Positions 51,856 through 59,864 of a stretch of 64,000 nucleotides of DNA are shown in pieces. Below the pieces are notes generated by a model, which ran no database searches, had not been told where the DNA came from, and worked only from the letters and a program-made list of their open reading frames with translations. Numbering within the stretch: the first letter of the stretch is position 1; each line of letters starts with the position of its first letter. The DNA is taken from positions 3,038,001-3,102,000 of the forward strand of contig NZ_AP022609.1 of the NCBI RefSeq assembly GCF_010729485.1, in the 5' to 3' direction. Position numbers and translations under genes: made by a program. This DNA comes from Mycolicibacter hiberniae. Lineage in GTDB: Bacteria; Actinomycetota; Actinomycetes; Mycobacteriales; Mycobacteriaceae.

Positions 51856-53531
51856 CCGCGCCGGATCCGGCGACACCCGACCGGTTCAGATTCCTCGCCG
51901 GCTACCTCGCGGGCCGGTCGATCGAGGTGTCGCAGGCCTCCCCGGGCGAGGCCGCACACACCAATGGTCACGCCATCTTCGTGTCGGCCGGCGCTTCGGC
52001 GGCGACGCAGCGTCGCGAGGTCCTGGTCCAGGGCGCGCTGCTGGGCGCCCGGAGCCTGGAACCTCGGCTGGTCAAGGCGCTACGGGCACGCCCCTCGGTG
52101 GCCCGGCGCTACCTGGCGCTCGAGGGCAACCGGGTGCTCAGCGAGGTCGCCGACCGGCTGCCGCTGGCCGCGACGCTGCGCCCGGGGTCGCCGCCGCCTA
52201 CCGCCACGGCCGACGAATCGCTGCGGCTGGCCCGGGGCCGGCTGACCGTCGCCGACCCACCGGAGTGGTTCGGTGTCATCAAACCCGCCCGGCTGTTGCG
52301 GTCGGCCGGCGCCGCCGGTGGGAAGGCCACCGAGGCGGACCTGCGTTTCGAGGTCGACGTCGCGCAGGCACCGGCCGACGATGACGATGACGATGCCGAC
52401 GAGAGCAGGATTCTCAAGCTGTTCGACAACCCGGTCTTCAATTTCCCAGCCCTCTCCGACTTCCTGCGAAAGCTGCTCGGCGGCTCGCGGTCCGGCGACA
52501 GCAACTCCGGCGGTGAGCTGCCGTCCCGTGCGCTGCGCCGCGGGCGGCCGGCCGGGCCGAATGCCCGCCCGCTGCCCAGCCGGATCCGCTTCGCCGACCT
52601 GAAACCGGCCGCCACCGCGGGTATCGGCGGAGCCTGGTATCCCGAGTGGGACGTCTTCGCCGACAGCTACCGGCCCGACTGGTGCCGCGTCGTCGATTTC
52701 CCGCTCACCGCCGCCGCCGGCTCCGGCGCCGGGGTGATCCACGACGACGTGCTTCGCCGACGGCTTTCACGGGTCGGATTGGGCCCCAAGGTGTTACGCG
52801 GCCGATCCGACGGGGACGAGCTGGACCTCGAGGCGCTCATCGATGTGTTCGTCGACTTGCGCGCCGGGCATTCGCCCCCGGAACACGTCTACACCGAACG
52901 CCGCAAGCTGGACCGCAATCTCGGTGTCCTGATCCTGCTGGATGCGTCCGGGTCCTCGACCGACACCGATCCGGCCGGCCTGGCGGTGCACGACCACCAG
53001 CGACGGGCGGCCGCCACACTGGCCGCCACGCTCGAGGAGCTCGGCGACCGGGTGGCCGTCTACGGGTTCCGGTCACAGGGCCGGCACTGTGTTGAGCTGC
53101 CGGCCATCAAGACCTTCGACCAACGTTTCGGCGCCGCCGGGCGAGCCCGGCTCGACCAGCTTCAACCATCGGGCTACACCCGGCTCGGCGCCGGAATCCG
53201 CGGGGCCGGGCAGATTCTCAAGACCCGGGCCGGCACCCCGAATCGGCTGTTGCTCGTCCTGTCCGACGGTTTTCCCTACGATGTCGGCTACGAAGGCCGT
53301 TACGCCGAGGCCGACGTCACCAAGGCCATCGAGGAACTCCGCAGTGACGGTCTCGGCTGCCTGTGTCTCACCATCGGCGCCACCGGACAGGCCCATCGGC
53401 CGGCCTTCGGCGCCGCCGGCCATGCCGCCGCCATGACGCTGGCCGAGTTGAGCCCGCAGATGGACGAGTTGTTCTCGGCGGCGCTGGCCGAACTCGCCGC
53501 GCCGCGACCCGGGCCCCCACGGTCCGGCTAG
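51852..53531 (+). CDS. NorD/CbbO-type von Willebrand factor A protein
   Basis: 559-residue partner of the AAA+ ATPase. The N-terminal 250 residues are NorD/CbbO-like helical, an acidic run (DDDDDDADES, near 177-184) follows, then GDELDLEALIDVFVDLRAG and the vWA domain with intact MIDAS Asp364-x-Ser366-x-Ser368 and SDGFPYDVGYEG. MIDAS proteins of this class recruit the NorQ/CbbQ hexamer to its client. GTG 51852 overlaps the ATPase stop (GTGA). It ends one base before the convergent MarR gene, leaving no terminator space. Confidence 0.9.
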   Translation: MTAPDPATPDRFRFLAGYLAGRSIEVSQASPGEAAHTNGHAIFVSAGASAATQRREVLVQGALLGARSLEPRLVKALRARPSVARRYLALEGNRVLSEVADRLPLAATLRPGSPPPTATADESLRLARGRLTVADPPEWFGVIKPARLLRSAGAAGGKATEADLRFEVDVAQAPADDDDDDADESRILKLFDNPVFNFPALSDFLRKLLGGSRSGDSNSGGELPSRALRRGRPAGPNARPLPSRIRFADLKPAATAGIGGAWYPEWDVFADSYRPDWCRVVDFPLTAAAGSGAGVIHDDVLRRRLSRVGLGPKVLRGRSDGDELDLEALIDVFVDLRAGHSPPEHVYTERRKLDRNLGVLILLDASGSSTDTDPAGLAVHDHQRRAAATLAATLEELGDRVAVYGFRSQGRHCVELPAIKTFDQRFGAAGRARLDQLQPSGYTRLGAGIRGAGQILKTRAGTPNRLLLVLSDGFPYDVGYEGRYAEADVTKAIEELRSDGLGCLCLTIGATGQAHRPAFGAAGHAAAMTLAELSPQMDELFSAALAELAAPRPGPPRSG

Positions 53532-53984
53532 TCAGGACTCGACGTGGTCGTCGAACAGCGTGTGACCGGTGCCCTGCTCGACGACCCGCGACAGCAGGGT
53601 CCGCAGCGTCTCCTGCTCGTCGGCGGTCAGCACGCCGAACACCTGGTCGTGGGCGGCGACCGCATCCGCGACCACCGCCGACGTCACCGCGCGTCCCTCG
53701 TCGGTCAGGTAGCCACGCAGGATGCGGCCGTGGTGGGGATCTTGCTTACGCTCCACCAGGCCGCGGCGCTCGAGCGCGCTCAGCGCCAGTTGCACGCCCT
53801 GCGGCGTGATGAGCAGCCGGCGCGCCAGTTCGGCGCCGGACAACCCTGGTTCGCCGGCCAGTTGGCGCAACAGACCGATCTGCGCGGTGCTCACGCCGTG
53901 CTCGCTGATCGCCTCGTTCACGGTGGTCAGCGAGTAGTAGAAGGCCTGCTTGAGCAGCCACAGGATGTTGCTGGTCAGATCCAT
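53532..53984 (-). CDS. MarR family transcriptional regulator
   Basis: 150-residue MarR protein with a winged helix: VSTAQIGLLRQLAGEPGLSGAELARRLLITPQGVQLALSALERRGLVERK (in overlapping parts), then wing HHGRILRGYLTDEGRAV. It is the last gene of the Rieske-small protein-amidohydrolase operon (14-base gap), so it would be autoregulated. The 16-20-base CAAGTA(C/G)TTG palindromes upstream of both Rieske operons are the size expected for a MarR dimer, making it the leading candidate for their shared regulator. ATG 53984 is the clear start. Confidence 0.88.
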   Translation of the reverse strand: MDLTSNILWLLKQAFYYSLTTVNEAISEHGVSTAQIGLLRQLAGEPGLSGAELARRLLITPQGVQLALSALERRGLVERKQDPHHGRILRGYLTDEGRAVTSAVVADAVAAHDQVFGVLTADEQETLRTLLSRVVEQGTGHTLFDDHVES

Positions 53985-53998
53985 GTCCTGCTTCCCTG

Positions 53999-55258
53999 TC
54001 ACCTGCGTGTGTAGACCTGGCCGTCCTTCATGACAAAGCGCACGTCGAGGGTGGCGCTGATGTCGCGGGTCGGATCTCCCGGTACGGCGATGATATCGGC
54101 GCAGTAGCCCGGCGCCAGCCGTCCCAGTTCGTGGCCGGCGTCGATGAGTTCGGCGCTGACGACCGTGGCCGCCCGCAATGCCTGTACCGGCGTCATGCCG
54201 CGCTCGACCAGCGCGCACAGTTCCCTGGCGTTCTGGCCGTGCGGGATGGCCGGCGCGTCGGTGCCGCAGGCGATGCGCACGCCCGCCTCGATCGCCCGGG
54301 GCAACATGGCTTTGGCCCGCGGGAACACCTCGGCCGCCTTCTTTCGTAGCTCCGGAGCGATCCGGTCGACGGCCAATGCGTCGGTCAGGTAGGTGGTGGA
54401 GACCAGGAAGGTGCCGTGTTCGGCCATCATCTGCAGGGTTTCGTCGGTGGCCAGGAAGCCGTGCTCGATACAGTCGATGCCCGCCCGGATGCATGCCCGG
54501 ATCGCGGTGTCGCCGATCGCATGTGCGGCCACCCGCACCCCGGCACGATGCGCCTCGTCGGCGATCGCGGCCAATTCGGCGTCGGAGTACTGCTGGGCGC
54601 CCGGGGCCGTACTGTGCGACATCACCCCGCCGGACGCCGACACCTTGATCAGCTTGGCGCCGTGGCGAATCTGGTAGCGCACGCAGGCGGTCACATCCGG
54701 CACCCCATTGGCGATACCCTCGGCGACCGACAGCGGCAGCACGCCGGGGGCGAGCCGCTGAAAGACCGTCGGATCCAGGTGTCCTCCATACGGCGTGACG
54801 GCATGACCGGCCGGGTAGATCCGCGGACCGACGTGCCAGCCCTGGTCGATGGCGCGCTGCAGAGCGACGTCGAGCAGATAGCCGCCGGTCTTGACCATCA
54901 ACCCCAGATTGCGCACGGTGGTGAACCCGGCCTCCAGCGTGGTGCGCGCGTTGACCGCCGCGCGCAGCGTGCGGTAGGCGGGATCGTCCTGAACACCGTG
55001 CAGCGGCGAGGGCAGCCCTTCTGGGCCGCCCGGCCCCCCGATGAGCAGGTTGAGTTCCATGTCCATCAGCCCCGGCAGCAACGTCACATCGCCCAGGCGG
55101 ATTTCCTCTGCTGAAACCGGAAGCGGCGCTTCGGGATTGATGGCGGTGATGCGGCCGCTCTCGACCACCACGACGGCCGGCGAGCGCACCACGCCGGCAT
55201 CGATGTCGAGCCAACGGTCGGCATACAGGATGCATACCGTGCCGTCGGGGCCGCTCAC
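53999..55258 (-). CDS. Amidohydrolase-family protein with altered HxH motif
   Basis: 419-residue amidohydrolase superfamily protein (imidazolonepropionase-like). The fold is complete: strand 1 LPGLMDM, Lys205 in KLIKVSASGG, His246 in AAHAIGD, His266 in IEHGF and Asp334 in CGTDAP. The strand-1 metal pair HxH is replaced by Glu68-Leu-Asn70 (MDMELNLL), so metal binding must differ from standard binuclear members. GTG 55258 overlaps the upstream stop (GTGA). It could hydrolyse an amide, ester or lactone made by the linked Rieske oxygenase; this is inference only. Confidence 0.85.
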   Translation of the reverse strand: MSGPDGTVCILYADRWLDIDAGVVRSPAVVVVESGRITAINPEAPLPVSAEEIRLGDVTLLPGLMDMELNLLIGGPGGPEGLPSPLHGVQDDPAYRTLRAAVNARTTLEAGFTTVRNLGLMVKTGGYLLDVALQRAIDQGWHVGPRIYPAGHAVTPYGGHLDPTVFQRLAPGVLPLSVAEGIANGVPDVTACVRYQIRHGAKLIKVSASGGVMSHSTAPGAQQYSDAELAAIADEAHRAGVRVAAHAIGDTAIRACIRAGIDCIEHGFLATDETLQMMAEHGTFLVSTTYLTDALAVDRIAPELRKKAAEVFPRAKAMLPRAIEAGVRIACGTDAPAIPHGQNARELCALVERGMTPVQALRAATVVSAELIDAGHELGRLAPGYCADIIAVPGDPTRDISATLDVRFVMKDGQVYTRR

Positions 55259-55593
55259 GGGTACGGCTCGGCGATGCACTCGATGACCGCCGCTCCGGAG
55301 TCGGGAACACGCGGCTGCTTCCAGGCTTCGGCCGGGAAAGCCACCGTCACCATGGAATACAGCAGATGCATCAGGTTCAGCACATCCTCGGGCAGGTCGT
55401 CGAGGCTGAACTTGTCACAGTAGGCCAGCGCGTCTTCGGCGCGGGCCGTGACGGCGTCGTAGAACTGCTGCATTTCGAGCATGGAACTGCTCAGGCGCTT
55501 GGTGTAGCGCTCCGGCTCCGACGGCAGACACCAGTCGCTGAACGGTTCGAGGTCGGCGAATTCCTTCGGCAGCTTGGCGGTCACAGCACTCAT
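55255..55593 (-). CDS. Small Rieske-associated protein, copy 2 (unknown family)
   Basis: 112-residue paralogue of the protein at 46767. It starts MSAVTAKLPKEFADLEPFSDWCLPSE and contains QFYDAVTARAEDALAYCDKF, SLDDLPEDVLNLMHLLYSM and a C-terminal tail with Cys. It follows the canonical Rieske alpha gene with an ATGA overlap and precedes the amidohydrolase with a GTGA overlap. The conserved Cys (WCL, YCDKF) and acidic LPED motif invite a role in complex assembly or electron transfer; nothing is established. Confidence 0.8.
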   Translation of the reverse strand: MSAVTAKLPKEFADLEPFSDWCLPSEPERYTKRLSSSMLEMQQFYDAVTARAEDALAYCDKFSLDDLPEDVLNLMHLLYSMVTVAFPAEAWKQPRVPDSGAAVIECIAEPYP

Positions 55594-56855
55594 GCTCCCG
55601 CCGCCGCGCGCTCGTATTCGGCTATCCACGCGGCGGTCTCGGCGTGGAAGTGCCGGATCAGGATTTCTTGATCGTTGAGCAGGAAGCGGTCCACCGCTCC
55701 GGTCCCGATCATGGTGTGGGTGGCTTCCAGGGTGCTGGCGTCCTGCAGCCCGTATTCCTTGAACGACACCGCCGCCAGTTCCTGGGCCACCCGCTCGCGT
55801 GGAGTCCGCGGCTGCGGAAAGTACAGCGTGCCTTCGAAGATGTGGGAGTCGTGGGCGGTCGGCCAGTAGTGATAGGTCAGATACCAGCCCTGCCCCCAGA
55901 ACAGAATCGTGAAGTTGGGGAAGATCTGGAACGAATCCAGGCCCCACGGATCACATTTCGCCGGATTGAGGCCGGGAGGCATCGGGCCGATATCCGGCGG
56001 GTCCCAGGGGCCGAACAGTCCGCTCTGGCAGATCTCCTCGATCGGCTTGCGCATCTCCTCCGACATCTCCCAGGCACGCACCCCCGAGGTGCTCACCAGG
56101 CGATGCGGACCCTCGATCTGGTAGTGCGGCGCCTCGAAGCCGGCCTGTTCGGCGGCTACCCGAAAGGCGGTCGGCGTCTGGTTTCCGTGCAGCACCGGTG
56201 CGTGATAGAACTCCTGGAACGCGTCCAGGAACAGCTTCCAGTTGGCGTTGACCGCGGAGCGGTATTGCCACCGCGAGGTCATCAGCCCGAAGGGGTAGCC
56301 CTCCAGCGCCGTCACCATCGGGCCCAGGAATTCGCGTAAGGACTGCTCCGGGGTGGCGGCGAAGTTGACGAAGATGAACCCCTCCCAGACCTCGCAGTGC
56401 ACACCGACCAGTCCGTAACGGCTCTTGTCGAGGTCGAAGAACTCTTCCTCCTGCTGGACGAAGGCCAGATTGCCGTCGAGGTCGTAGCGCCAGGCGTGAT
56501 ATTTGCAGGTGAACTGGCGGCAGGTTCCGCTGGACTCCTCCAACGGCATGGTGTCCCACACCAGCTTGTTGCCCCGGTGGCGGCAGACGTTGTGAAAGGC
56601 CTTGATCTCGCCGGATCCGGTCCGCACCACGATGATCGAGGTGTTGACGACCTTGAGTTCTTTGGTGAGGTAGCTGCCTTTGCGCGGAATCTGCTCGACC
56701 CGGCCGACATTGAGCCAGGCCCGCCGGAAGATGGCCGCGCGCTCCTTCTCGTAGACGTCAGGGCTGACCGAATCCCGGTAGGACACCGGCCCGGTCCCGA
56801 GCTCGGGATAGTGCTGGGTCCAACTGCCCTCGGGAGGCTTGGGAAATCGCGCCAC
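55590..56855 (-). CDS. Rieske non-heme iron oxygenase, alpha subunit
   Basis: 421-residue ring-hydroxylating oxygenase with an intact [2Fe-2S] site (Cys91-x-His93, Cys117-x2-His120) and mononuclear iron site (Glu215, His218, His223 in AFQEFYHAPVLH). It is the closest relative in the window of the all-Cys protein at 47099, aligning colinearly. GTG 56855 is chosen for GGAG 5 bases upstream; the open frame to 56918 enters the operator region. No beta subunit; the small 112-residue protein follows instead. First gene of the operon Rieske, small protein, amidohydrolase, MarR. Confidence 0.93.
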   Translation of the reverse strand: MARFPKPPEGSWTQHYPELGTGPVSYRDSVSPDVYEKERAAIFRRAWLNVGRVEQIPRKGSYLTKELKVVNTSIIVVRTGSGEIKAFHNVCRHRGNKLVWDTMPLEESSGTCRQFTCKYHAWRYDLDGNLAFVQQEEEFFDLDKSRYGLVGVHCEVWEGFIFVNFAATPEQSLREFLGPMVTALEGYPFGLMTSRWQYRSAVNANWKLFLDAFQEFYHAPVLHGNQTPTAFRVAAEQAGFEAPHYQIEGPHRLVSTSGVRAWEMSEEMRKPIEEICQSGLFGPWDPPDIGPMPPGLNPAKCDPWGLDSFQIFPNFTILFWGQGWYLTYHYWPTAHDSHIFEGTLYFPQPRTPRERVAQELAAVSFKEYGLQDASTLEATHTMIGTGAVDRFLLNDQEILIRHFHAETAAWIAEYERAAAGA

Positions 56856-56910
56856 CGCCACTCCTGTCTGCGACCTGGTGTTGGCGCCGACGCTAGCGAG
56901 CAGCACCCTC

Positions 56911-56930
56911 AGTGTCAAGTAGTTGATACT
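56911..56930. promoter_or_regulatory. Operator AGTGTCAAGTAGTTGATACT, site 2
   Basis: 20-base inverted repeat (7 of 8 positions match between arms AGTGTCAA and TTGATACT), 56 bases upstream of the Rieske start at 56855. Matches site 1 at 49116-49135 at 16 of 20 positions. Confidence 0.7.
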
Positions 56931-56969
56931 GAAGTGGTCGTGCCAGGCCGACGCGGTATGCCCGGGGGC

Positions 56970-58487
56970 TCAGGACTGACTCAGCGCGGCGTCGTTGCCG
57001 CTTTCGGCTTTGAGCGCCGTGTTGGTCAGCATCTGCTCGATGACGTTCTTGCCCAGGGCACTGTCGTCGGGCAGCTCGATCGGGTAGCTGCCGTCGAAAC
57101 ACGCGCAGCACAGCCGCGAGGTGGGCTGTTCGGTGGCCGCGATCATGTCGTCCTGGCCGACGTAGCCCAGGCTGTCGGCGCCGATGGTGCGCCGCACCGC
57201 CTCGACCATCCCCTCCTCGTCACCGACGGCGTTGGCGATCAGCTCCGCCCGCGACGCGAAGTCGATGCCGTAGAAGCACGGCCACTTCACCGGCGGGGAC
57301 GCGATGCGCACGTGCACCTCCACCGCGCCGGCCTCCCGCAGCATCCGCACCAGGGCACGCTGGGTATTGCCCCGCACGATCGAGTCGTCGACGACGATCA
57401 GCCGCTTACCGCGGATGATCTCCCGCAGCGGGTTGAGCTTGAGCCGGATGCCGAGCTGGCGGATGGTCTGGGACGGCTGGATGAACGTCCGTCCGACATA
57501 GGCGTTCTTGGTCAGGCCCTGCCCGTAGTCGATGCCGGACTCCTGGGCATAGCCCACTGCGGCCGGGATGCCGGACTCCGGCACCCCGATGACCAGATCG
57601 GCATCGACCTGGTGGGCGCGGGCCAGCCGACGGCCGATCTCCACCCGGGTGGCGTGCACCGACCGGCCGCCGATCGTGCTGTCCGGCCGCGCCAGGTAGA
57701 CGTACTCGAAGACACAACCCTTGGGGGTGGGATTGGCGAACCGGCTTGAACGCACACCGTCGGCGTCGATCGCCAGCAGCTCACCGGGCTCGATGTCGCG
57801 GACGAACGAGGCACCGACGATGTCGAGCGCTGCGGTCTCCGATGCCACCACCCAGCCGCGGTCCAGTCGGCCCAGCGACAGCGGCCGCACGCCCCACGGG
57901 TCGCGGGCCGCGTAGAGGGTGTTCTCGTCCATGAAGGTCAGGCAGAACGCCCCGCGTGCCGTCGGCAGCAGCTCCAGCGCCGCCTGCTCCAACGAGGTGT
58001 CGGCGGCACCGTGGGCCAGCAGGGCGCCCAGGATGTCGGAGTCGGTGGTGGCCACCCCGGGCTGGCGGGTGTCGATCAGTCCCAGTTCGCGGGCTCGTCC
58101 GGCCATTTCAGCGGTGTTGACCAGGTTGCCGTTGTGACCGAGGGCCACGCCGGTGCCGGCCGCGGTATGACGAAACACCGGCTGGGCGTTCTCCCAGGTG
58201 GTGTCGCCGGTGGTGGAGTAACGGCAGTGCCCGACCGCCACGTGCCCGGGCATGGCAGCCAGCGTCTGCTCCTCGAACACCTGGCTGACCAAGCCCAGGT
58301 CCTTGAAGACCAGTACCTGCGAGCCGTCGCCGACCGCGATCCCGGCGGCCTCCTGGCCGCGGTGCTGCAGCGCATATAAGCCGTAATAGGTGAGTTTCGC
58401 CACGTCTTCCCCGGGCGCCCAAACCCCGAAGACGCCGCACTCTTCACGGGGTGCGTTCTCAAGGTCTACTACCTGCTGGTCCGGCAC
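56970..58487 (-). CDS. purF: Amidophosphoribosyltransferase
   Basis: 505-residue first enzyme of purine synthesis, transferring the glutamine amide to PRPP. The class II glutaminase Cys is in REECGVFGVWAPGEDV, to be exposed by propeptide cleavage; GNLVNTAEM and CRYSTTGDTTWENAQP complete the glutaminase. The PRPP-binding motif is RLIVVDDSIVRGNTQ. Late Cys residues (PCFYGIDF, RLCCACFDG) fit the [4Fe-4S]-type PurF. Orthologue of Rv0808. The SCP-like gene lies 51 bases upstream; a possible -10, TAGACT, is at 58535-58530. Confidence 0.97.
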   Translation of the reverse strand: MPDQQVVDLENAPREECGVFGVWAPGEDVAKLTYYGLYALQHRGQEAAGIAVGDGSQVLVFKDLGLVSQVFEEQTLAAMPGHVAVGHCRYSTTGDTTWENAQPVFRHTAAGTGVALGHNGNLVNTAEMAGRARELGLIDTRQPGVATTDSDILGALLAHGAADTSLEQAALELLPTARGAFCLTFMDENTLYAARDPWGVRPLSLGRLDRGWVVASETAALDIVGASFVRDIEPGELLAIDADGVRSSRFANPTPKGCVFEYVYLARPDSTIGGRSVHATRVEIGRRLARAHQVDADLVIGVPESGIPAAVGYAQESGIDYGQGLTKNAYVGRTFIQPSQTIRQLGIRLKLNPLREIIRGKRLIVVDDSIVRGNTQRALVRMLREAGAVEVHVRIASPPVKWPCFYGIDFASRAELIANAVGDEEGMVEAVRRTIGADSLGYVGQDDMIAATEQPTSRLCCACFDGSYPIELPDDSALGKNVIEQMLTNTALKAESGNDAALSQS

Positions 58488-58538
58488 GTTTCAGCTGCTC
58501 CAGGGGGACGGGCCTTAAGTGACGCGTTCAGTCTACGG

Positions 58539-58943
58539 TCAACACGCGTCAAGTTTCACCAACGGCAGCAATTCGGCGATCTCGCCGGCCCGAGAACCCG
58601 ACAACCGCAGCTTCGCCGCGGCGGTCGCGTCGGCGGGATCGAGCAGTCCGGCGACCAGCAGCAGCCAACTGCGCGGATCGGTCTCGACCACGTTGGGCGG
58701 GGTGCCACGCGTGTGCCGCGGCCCGGCGATGCACTGCACCGCAACGAACGGCGGGATCCGCACCTCGACGCTGGCGCCGGGCGCCAGCTCGGCCAGTGTG
58801 CGAGCCGTCAGACGGACCGCGGCCGCCAACTCGGCGCGGTCGGGGGCCGGCAGGCTCTCATCGCGCAGCCACGCCGCCAGCGCCTGCACGGCTGCGCGGG
58901 TCTGTGCCGGGTCCGGCTGCCGGCGGGGGCGGGCGGGGGCCAT
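58539..58943 (-). CDS. Sterol-carrier-protein-like small protein
   Basis: 134-residue actinobacterial protein matching Rv0807 in position and length class; resembles the bacterial SCP-like family. It has an N-terminal helical part (RAAVQALAAWLRDESLPAPDRAELAAAVRLTARTL in overlapping parts) and a C-terminal part LSGSRAGEIAELLPLVKL. The central VEVRIPPFVAVQCIAG is beta-rich. ATG 58943 is 1 base downstream of the hydrolase stop at 58945. A lipid-binding role is suggested by family only. Confidence 0.8.
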   Translation of the reverse strand: MAPARPRRQPDPAQTRAAVQALAAWLRDESLPAPDRAELAAAVRLTARTLAELAPGASVEVRIPPFVAVQCIAGPRHTRGTPPNVVETDPRSWLLLVAGLLDPADATAAAKLRLSGSRAGEIAELLPLVKLDAC

Positions 58944-58944
58944 G

Positions 58945-59787
58945 TCAGTCCGTCGGGTGTGCGGCGAACCAGTCGAGCAGCAGGTCGGCGAGCCGGTCCG
59001 GCTCGGTGTCCGGGATCCAGTGCGAGACACCCTCCAGTACCTCGAACCGGTAGGCGGCGTCGACATACCGGGCCGTGTCGTGCGCCGCTTTGGGCTTCAG
59101 CGCCATGTCGTGGTCGCTCCACACATACATCGTCGGCACCGAGATCTGCTGGTTGCTGTCTCCCAGGTTCGACAGCGGCATACCCCGGTACCAGTTGAGC
59201 CCGCCGGTCAGCGCACCCGGTTCGGTCATGGCCCGCACATCCCGCTGCGCCGCGTCGGTGGTCTGGCCGCTGCGCCGCAGCGACTTGGCGGCCAGCGCGC
59301 CTTGCCGGCGCGTTAGCAGCCACTCCGGAAGCCAGGGCAGCTGGAAAAAGCCCATGTACCACGAAGCCAGCCCCTGACTGCTGGTGACAAACGACTTCAG
59401 GAAGGCGGCGGGATGGGGCACCGACACCGGCGACACCGTGGCGAGCCGTTCGGGCAGCTCGGCTGCCACGCCCCACGCGACCGCGGCGCCCCAGTCATGT
59501 CCCACCAGGTGCACCCGCTGCGCGCCACTGGCGTCGATCAGCGCCGCGACGTCGGCCACGAGTTCCGACATCCGATAGTCGCGGCGCCGGCGGGGCCGGG
59601 CACCGGGCGAGTAGCCGCGCTGGTTGGGCGCCAGGCATCGGTAGCCGGCGGCGGTGAGCCGGTCGATTACGGCGTTCCAGCTGTCGTTTCGCTGCGGGAA
59701 GCCGTGCAGCAACACCACGACGGGTCCCTCCGGCGGCCCGGCGTCGCGGACATCGAAGACCAGGCCGTCACGGGTATAGCGATCCAT
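58945..59787 (-). CDS. Alpha/beta hydrolase, epoxide-hydrolase-like
   Basis: About 280 residues. HGFPQRNDSW (oxyanion HGxP), nucleophile Asp in GHDWGAAVAWG, PNQRGYSPGARP, an Asp/Glu region DHDMALKP and the catalytic His in GVSHWIPD. GHDWG with an Asp nucleophile is characteristic of epoxide hydrolases and haloalkane dehalogenase relatives. ATG 59787 (MDRYTRDG) is preferred; ATG 59805 is possible. The frame beyond, to 60336, is a shadow of the next gene. It lies between the SCP-like gene and the Abhydrolase_9 gene. Confidence 0.9.
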   Translation of the reverse strand: MDRYTRDGLVFDVRDAGPPEGPVVVLLHGFPQRNDSWNAVIDRLTAAGYRCLAPNQRGYSPGARPRRRRDYRMSELVADVAALIDASGAQRVHLVGHDWGAAVAWGVAAELPERLATVSPVSVPHPAAFLKSFVTSSQGLASWYMGFFQLPWLPEWLLTRRQGALAAKSLRRSGQTTDAAQRDVRAMTEPGALTGGLNWYRGMPLSNLGDSNQQISVPTMYVWSDHDMALKPKAAHDTARYVDAAYRFEVLEGVSHWIPDTEPDRLADLLLDWFAAHPTD

Positions 59788-59864
59788 CGGTGAAGCATCC
59801 CGCATCTCGTCGCCCAGCGGTACGCGACCCCGGCGCAGGAGAGCCGCATCAACCCCGCGAGTGT

